Below are positions 6,172-9,643 of a stretch of DNA of 9,643 nt, one piece after another. The position numbers were made by a program, and so were the translations under genes. The stretch lies in contig JANXBU010000028.1 in assembly GCA_025060505.1 (NCBI GenBank), positions 1 to 9,643 on the forward strand. The letters run 5' to 3'. Every line of letters starts with the position of its first letter. Position 1 is the first letter of the stretch. The stretch is from Candidatus Calescibacterium sp. (GTDB taxonomy: Bacteria; Calescibacteriota; Calescibacteriia; Calescibacteriales; Calescibacteriaceae). The notes beneath the pieces were generated by a model. It searched no databases. It was not told where the DNA came from and saw only the letters and a list, made by a program, of their open reading frames with translations.

Positions 6172-7567
6172 CTTATGATTTTTTAATAATTCACTATTTC
6201 GTTTGCAAGATTGGATGGAATAAAAATTACAAGTTTGCTGATCTGTTAAATTTGGTAAAATCTTCTTTACGCTTATATAACGAAGAAGATGAAAATCACT
6301 ACGAGCCAAAGGATATAATACAGTGGTACTACGAGTAGGATTTCAAAGATTATAATCGGAATATTTATTCACACATGTTTCATCAACACCCAGCTAAATT
6401 TGTTCCAAGGCTCGCAAGAAAGATATTAAGGGTTTTTTACAGATCAAAGTAGTGTGGTTCTTGATAAATCTATGGCTTCTGGAACCACTTAATTGAGTTG
6501 CACACAGGTTTTCATAGATTCTTTCACAATGTATAATCCTTACTTCCAGAACCACTTAATTGATTGCATACTCTTGAACATAAGAAAAGCAATAGGAATA
6601 GAATTGAATCCATTTGCTTGCTTCATGGCGAAAGTAAAAACTACACCTAGAATCTATTAGGAGAGATTATTTCTCTATGTAAGCAATTGCAGAATATACA
6701 AATTTTACAACATAAAATTCTGGTTTAAGGAAAGACAGATAGAAGATTTATCAAAGCTCAGAGATATAGTTAGGAACTTATCAGACCAAGACGTAAAAGT
6801 TTTTTCTTTTTGTATATGAGTAATGTTGTCAGAAGAGTTTCTTTAACGAATCACAATGGTTTCAGGCTTCATCGCGACAAAAATAAATTAAAAGATGATT
6901 TCAGTCCAGATGTTTGGTGGCATTTTGAGAATGTTTCCCGCAGGAATATATCACTTATGGCTGATTTCTACAGAGTTATCAAAAACAGAAGTGAAAATAA
7001 TACAGGAAGATTCCAGAAAGAAATTAATTGAAGAAAACAGTATTGATTTTATTTTAATATTTCCACCTTATGGAGATTCAAGAACGTAAGTAGCATATGG
7101 TCAGTTTTCTCGTCTGTCGTAGCAATGGATAGAGGAATTTGAAGACAGAAGCATATACAAAATAGATAAAAATCTTTTGTGTGCGAGTCTCTCAGCCGAT
7201 AGAGAAATTCTTGATATTTCTGGAACGTTGAAAACTCAATACAGTCAAATAAGAGATAAAGATAATTGAAGGGCTAAGGAAGTTTTATCTTTTTACTCTG
7301 ATCTGTTTATATCTCTGAAAAACACGTATAGCTACCTGAAAAAAGGCAAATATTTTGTGATAGTTGTGGGTAATAGAACCGTGAAAGGAATATTTCTCAG
7401 AGCAGATCTGATTATAAGCTAGATGATGGAGAATGTTGGTTTTAAAACTGAGAAGATACTTTAATAGGAATATAATTAACAAAAGCTCAAAGAATTCTCC
7501 TACTAACATAAAGGGAGAAGTTTTAAATACAATGTTGAAGGAAATTGTAATTTTTCTTAGGAAATAA
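6161..7567 (+). pseudogene. decayed type II DNA amino-methyltransferase (N4-cytosine/N6-adenine class) of the dead RM system
   Basis: The likely old start ATG 6161 overlaps the endonuclease stop. It reads NSLFRLQDWME with TGA 6176 and TAA 6221, then shifts frame to NYKFADLLNLVKSSLRLYNE. Motifs in order: HPAKFVP (6387-6407, motif X-like); LDKSMASGTT (6460-6489), a mutated LDPFMGSGTT SAM-binding motif I; AIGIELNPFA (6589-6618, motif II); VRRVSLTNHNGFRLHR near 6830-6870; FPPYGDSRT (7060-7086), a mutated SPPY catalytic motif IV; VAYGQFSRLS, then stop TAG 7120; TGA 7267; GNRTVKGI; TAG 7420; TAA 7462; then a +1 shift to RNIINKSSKNSPTNIKG and IVIFLRK ending at TAA 7565-7567. Stops of all three kinds, several frameshifts and mutated catalytic motifs show loss of function. 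The remaining length of about 460 codons is normal for the family. Confidence 0.85.
6476..6568 (+). repeat. imperfect direct repeat (about 27 bp, 67 bp apart) across motif I of the methyltransferase relic
   Basis: 6476-6502 and 6543-6568 match at all but two substitutions and one indel (core GAACCACTTAATTGA in both). The second copy continues into the conserved DCILLN...AIGIELN coding path, while the first continues into about 40 unrelated bases. The segment between them is therefore an insertion bounded by a duplication. Confidence 0.7.
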
Positions 7568-7889
7568 TAATTTTGGGGGAGAAAAGAATTAGTACGAATA
7601 TTTAAAAAATCCGCTTTTCAGTACATCGTTGTAATCATTTAATTCGGTTCTGGCACAGATTTTACATATCTGGTGTGTATCAGGTTTGCAAGAAGGTTAA
7701 AAATTAGTTGTTTGTGTTCTGTTTTTCATTTTAGGTTATTCATATTGAAGTTAGCAAGCTGAATGATTCTCCTTTTCAAGTTCTTTTCAAGTTATAGGGG
7801 GAATCGTTTTGGAAAAATAGATGTTTTTCACAAAACTAATATTGGTATGATTAAATTTTTACAAAAGGCAATTAAGGAGGTGCTTTGTT
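7568..7889. other. intergenic region after the RM relic
   Basis: I see no ORF of substance, RNA gene or riboswitch-like structure here. Notable items are a perfect 11-base tandem repeat CTTTTCAAGTT at 7772-7782 and 7783-7793, and a candidate promoter and ribosome site at the right end, annotated separately. The stretch may include more eroded sequence from the RM locus, but no conserved phrase is readable. Confidence 0.6.
7843..7882 (+). promoter_or_regulatory. candidate promoter and consensus ribosome site for the 19-codon ORF
   Basis: TGGTATGAT (7843-7851) fits an extended -10 (TGn + TATGAT) without a clear -35. AAGGAGGTG (7874-7882) is a full anti-16S match, seven bases before the ATG at 7890. 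It is the best Shine-Dalgarno I see in the window, which argues that something here is translated. Confidence 0.6.
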
Positions 7890-7949
7890 ATGATTATAAA
7901 TTGGAGACCGGCTCCACTCTCAGGCAAGAAGAAAAAAATTAAAAAGTAA
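7890..7949 (+). CDS. 19-residue basic micro-ORF upstream of the radical SAM gene
   Basis: ATG 7890 to TAA 7947-7949 encodes MIINWRPAPLSGKKKKIKK. The case for translation is the consensus AAGGAGGTG at ideal spacing and a candidate extended -10 about 40 bases upstream. The peptide has a hydrophobic/aromatic head (IINW), a WRPAPLSG centre and a lysine-rich tail with six Lys in the last seven residues. I recognise no family. It lies 120 bases ahead of a B12 radical SAM gene on the same strand, so it could be a modified-peptide precursor, a leader peptide controlling the downstream gene, or an independent small basic protein. The Lys run partly reflects A-rich DNA, and a chance ORF after a purine-rich SD-like stretch is not excluded. 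Confidence 0.5.
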   Translation: MIINWRPAPLSGKKKKIKK

Positions 7950-8031
7950 AGTACAAAGATAAGTTAGAGAGTGATTTATTATTGATTAGATGGTTTGTTG
8001 TAAATTCGTTAGTGAATAACCCATTGCTGAG

Positions 8032-8061
8032 TTTGAAGAGAACTTCAAATTTATTTTTATT
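8032..8061 (+). terminator. hairpin plus U-rich tract just before the radical SAM start (attenuator-like)
   Basis: TTTGAAG (8032-8038), loop AGAA, CTTCAAA (8043-8049) form a perfect seven-pair stem with a tetraloop, followed by TTTATTTTTATT. It ends nine bases before the ATG of the radical SAM gene and lies 83 bases after the micro-ORF stop. It could terminate the micro-ORF transcript, act as an attenuator, or shape the initiation region. The stem has only two G-C pairs, so strength is modest. Confidence 0.5.
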
Positions 8062-8069
8062 GTCTGATT

Positions 8070-9536
8070 ATGAACCTACTACTTATAGCTCCAAGGTGGT
8101 TGAAGGTTTACGGGAGTTTCAAGTATATAACGAAGATTCTGCACTTTGAACCTCCGCTTGGTTTATGTTATCTTGCTGCTTCTTGCGAAAAAGAGGGCAT
8201 AAACACTGATATTCTTGATGCTGAGGCGGAAGGATTTGATGTTGAGGATATAATATCTTATGTGAAAAAGACCAAACCAGATTTCATTGGGATAACAACA
8301 ACAACTCCAACAATAGGTGAGGCAAAGAGGGTAGCGCAGGAGATAAAAAGAAATTTCAGTATTCCCATTATTGTTGGCGGACCGCACGTGACTCTTATTG
8401 GTAAGCAGGTTCTGGAAGAAAATCCGGAATTTGATTTCGCAATGACAAACGACTGTGAGTTCAGACTTCCTATGTTCTTGAAATTGCTGTGGGATGGCAA
8501 AGATATACAAAAAGTAGGCGGACTCATATTCAGAAAAAATGGAGAGGTTATTCAAAATTTTCCTCCTACTGAAGATGTGCAATTTGATAGTATTCCTTTT
8601 CCCGCGAGGGAAAAACTCAAAATTCAAAGATACAAATGGTTTGTTCCTGGAGTTGGTGAGAGAATTGCTACGACTTTCCAGACGTCTCGCGGGTGTCCGT
8701 TGCGATGTATTTTCTGCTCAGAAAGAGTTCTCTATCCGAAAACTAAACTTAGATCTCCGGAAAATGTTATTGAGGAACTCAAGCATATAAAGAAGAACCA
8801 TCCAGAGATACAGCACATAATTTTTATAGATGATACTATAACCCTTGTTCCAAAGAGAGCGTACGAGATATTCAGACTTATGGAGGAGGAGAAACTCGGA
8901 TTCACATTTGAGTGCGAGACGGTTGCAAACAGAATAGATGAGAAGCTCGCAGAGCAGATGGTAAGAGCAGGTCTCAAAAGGATAAACTTTGGAATAGAAA
9001 GCGGCGATCCGCAGATTCTCAAAATGGTGGGAAAAGGAACGAATATTGATGATATAAAGAAAGCTTACAAGATTGTTAAGTCATTGGGAGTGGAAACGAG
9101 AGGTTCTGTTATAATAGGCTTGCCATACGAAAATTTAAAAACTATAGCAAGAACTATATTTTTCATCACTTCTCTTAAAGAACTTGATTTTGCATATATA
9201 AACATAGCGACTCCGTATCCCGGAACTGTTTTGAGAGATATGATACTTGGAGGCGAGGGAGGTTCAAAACTTTATTATTCTGGATATGATATGAAAAGGT
9301 ACGGTTCAGCGGTAGTAGGTGTCGGAAAGCTCAAACCAAATCATCTTGTTAAGATTCAGAAGCTTGCTGTTCTTTTGTTTTATATGAGGCCAAGAAGAAT
9401 AATGCATATTATAAAGTCAAGGGGATTTGGTTTTGCGTTTCGTCTTCTTTTAGGTTTTATGCTTGGAAATTTTCTTGATCTTTTTCAGAGAACGAGTTCT
9501 AACAATGGGCACATCAGCAGGGTAGCGGGGGGATAG
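8070..9536 (+). CDS. B12-binding-domain radical SAM enzyme
   Basis: Cytosolic iron-sulfur enzyme that cleaves SAM to a radical, probably with cobalamin as methyl carrier. Residues 1-145 form the B12-binding Rossmann domain: IAPRW (6-10), FEPPLGLCYLAASCEKEG (26-43), DFIGITTTTPT (71-81) and IIVGGPHVT (100-108). It lacks DxHxxG, as is usual in this class. The radical SAM barrel carries CxxxCxxC as C209, C213 and C216 (TSRGCPLRCIFC), then FIDDTITL (252-259), RINFGIESGD (304-313) and GSVIIGLPYE (345-354). A C-terminal region (about 420-475) has the FYMRPRRIMHIIKS and FGFAFRLLLGFML features common at the end of B12 radical SAM proteins. The substrate cannot be told; relatives methylate lipids, peptides, tetrapyrroles and antibiotics. 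The ATG at 8070 gives the expected N-terminus (TGA in frame at 8034-8036) but has no Shine-Dalgarno. Length is typical. Confidence 0.92.
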   Translation: MNLLLIAPRWLKVYGSFKYITKILHFEPPLGLCYLAASCEKEGINTDILDAEAEGFDVEDIISYVKKTKPDFIGITTTTPTIGEAKRVAQEIKRNFSIPIIVGGPHVTLIGKQVLEENPEFDFAMTNDCEFRLPMFLKLLWDGKDIQKVGGLIFRKNGEVIQNFPPTEDVQFDSIPFPAREKLKIQRYKWFVPGVGERIATTFQTSRGCPLRCIFCSERVLYPKTKLRSPENVIEELKHIKKNHPEIQHIIFIDDTITLVPKRAYEIFRLMEEEKLGFTFECETVANRIDEKLAEQMVRAGLKRINFGIESGDPQILKMVGKGTNIDDIKKAYKIVKSLGVETRGSVIIGLPYENLKTIARTIFFITSLKELDFAYINIATPYPGTVLRDMILGGEGGSKLYYSGYDMKRYGSAVVGVGKLKPNHLVKIQKLAVLLFYMRPRRIMHIIKSRGFGFAFRLLLGFMLGNFLDLFQRTSSNNGHISRVAGG

Positions 9537-9574
9537 AAATTTCTGTGTTTGTTTATTTTTAATTTCAGGTAAAG

Positions 9575-9643
9575 ATGTTTCAATTTTCACACTTTTATTT
9601 TTTGGTGATTATAATTGTAATTAACTGGATTGTGGTGCCGTAA
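9575..9643 (+). CDS. very short hydrophobic ORF (22 codons) at window end
   Basis: ATG 9575 to TAA 9641-9643, the last bases of the window, 38 bases after the radical SAM stop. AGG at 9567-9569 is a weak ribosome site. The peptide is mostly hydrophobic, with FYFLVIIIVINWIVV able to form a single membrane-spanning segment. No family is recognised, and AT-rich DNA makes such ORFs by chance. I see no clear terminator for the radical SAM gene in the remaining bases. Confidence 0.2.
   Translation: MFQFSHFYFLVIIIVINWIVVP

Noticed and set aside
6810-7031. A separate 73-codon gene starting MYMSNVVRRVSLTNHNG
   Set aside because: It is an in-frame piece of the methyltransferase relic (the VRR...NGFRLHR segment between motifs II and IV), not a gene.
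5445-7567. Stop-codon recoding (readthrough of TAG or TGA) to explain in-frame stops in the RM region
   Set aside because: All three stop codons occur, together with frameshifts, a duplication and mutated catalytic motifs, while the intact neighbouring genes are stop-free. Decay explains all of it.
5445-7567. Insertion sequence or phage remnant as explanation for the 2.1 kb decayed block
   Set aside because: No terminal inverted repeats, target duplications or transposase/integrase phrases were seen. The readable motifs are those of a restriction endonuclease and a DNA methyltransferase.
7568-8069. Cobalamin riboswitch ahead of the B12 radical SAM gene
   Set aside because: I could not find the B12-box or the conserved paired core. 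Only a simple hairpin with a T-rich tail is present.
8163-8627. 154-codon minus-strand ORF inside the radical SAM gene
   Set aside because: It is a shadow of a clearly conserved plus-strand gene and has no recognisable domain or ribosome site.

Overview
The window is AT-rich, double-stranded bacterial chromosomal DNA. Frequent AGA and ATA codons, a secreted di-heme c-type cytochrome peroxidase (which implies a periplasm), a Thermotoga-type DAHP synthase and an Rpn-like protein with a long charged repeat tail all fit a diderm, AT-rich and possibly thermophilic lineage. The species cannot be fixed from this sequence alone.

Layout. 1-440 (+) is the C-terminal part of an Rpn/PD-(D/E)XK-type protein with an EGIxKGxx repeat tail. 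It is cut by the left edge. 643-1659 (-) is an intact type I-beta DAHP synthase, the first step of aromatic amino-acid synthesis. It is divergent from 1799-2908 (+), an intact periplasmic di-heme cytochrome c peroxidase. 2909-3360 has no intact gene but holds candidate terminators for the genes on both sides and coding-like debris on the minus strand. 3361-5310 (-) is a 649-residue fusion of a class I SAM methyltransferase and a D-Ala-D-Ala-ligase-like ATP-grasp enzyme. 5445-7567 (+) is the decayed corpse of a complete type II restriction-modification system: a restriction endonuclease relic followed by an overlapping DNA amino-methyltransferase relic, both riddled with stops and frameshifts but still readable by motif. 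7568-7889 is intergenic. 7890-7949 (+) is an overlooked 19-codon ORF with a consensus Shine-Dalgarno. 8070-9536 (+) is a B12-binding-domain radical SAM enzyme. A tiny hydrophobic ORF (9575-9643) closes the window.

How the parts relate. aroF and the peroxidase look like independent housekeeping or stress genes sharing an intergenic region. If the dead RM system is mentally removed, the methyltransferase/ATP-grasp fusion and the micro-ORF/radical SAM pair become adjacent divergent transcription units. SAM methyltransferase, ATP-grasp ligase, B12 radical SAM and short basic peptide are a suggestive set for peptide tailoring or small-molecule synthesis. This is inference from proximity only. The firmest non-routine observations are the RM relic, the bifunctional fusion and the micro-ORF.
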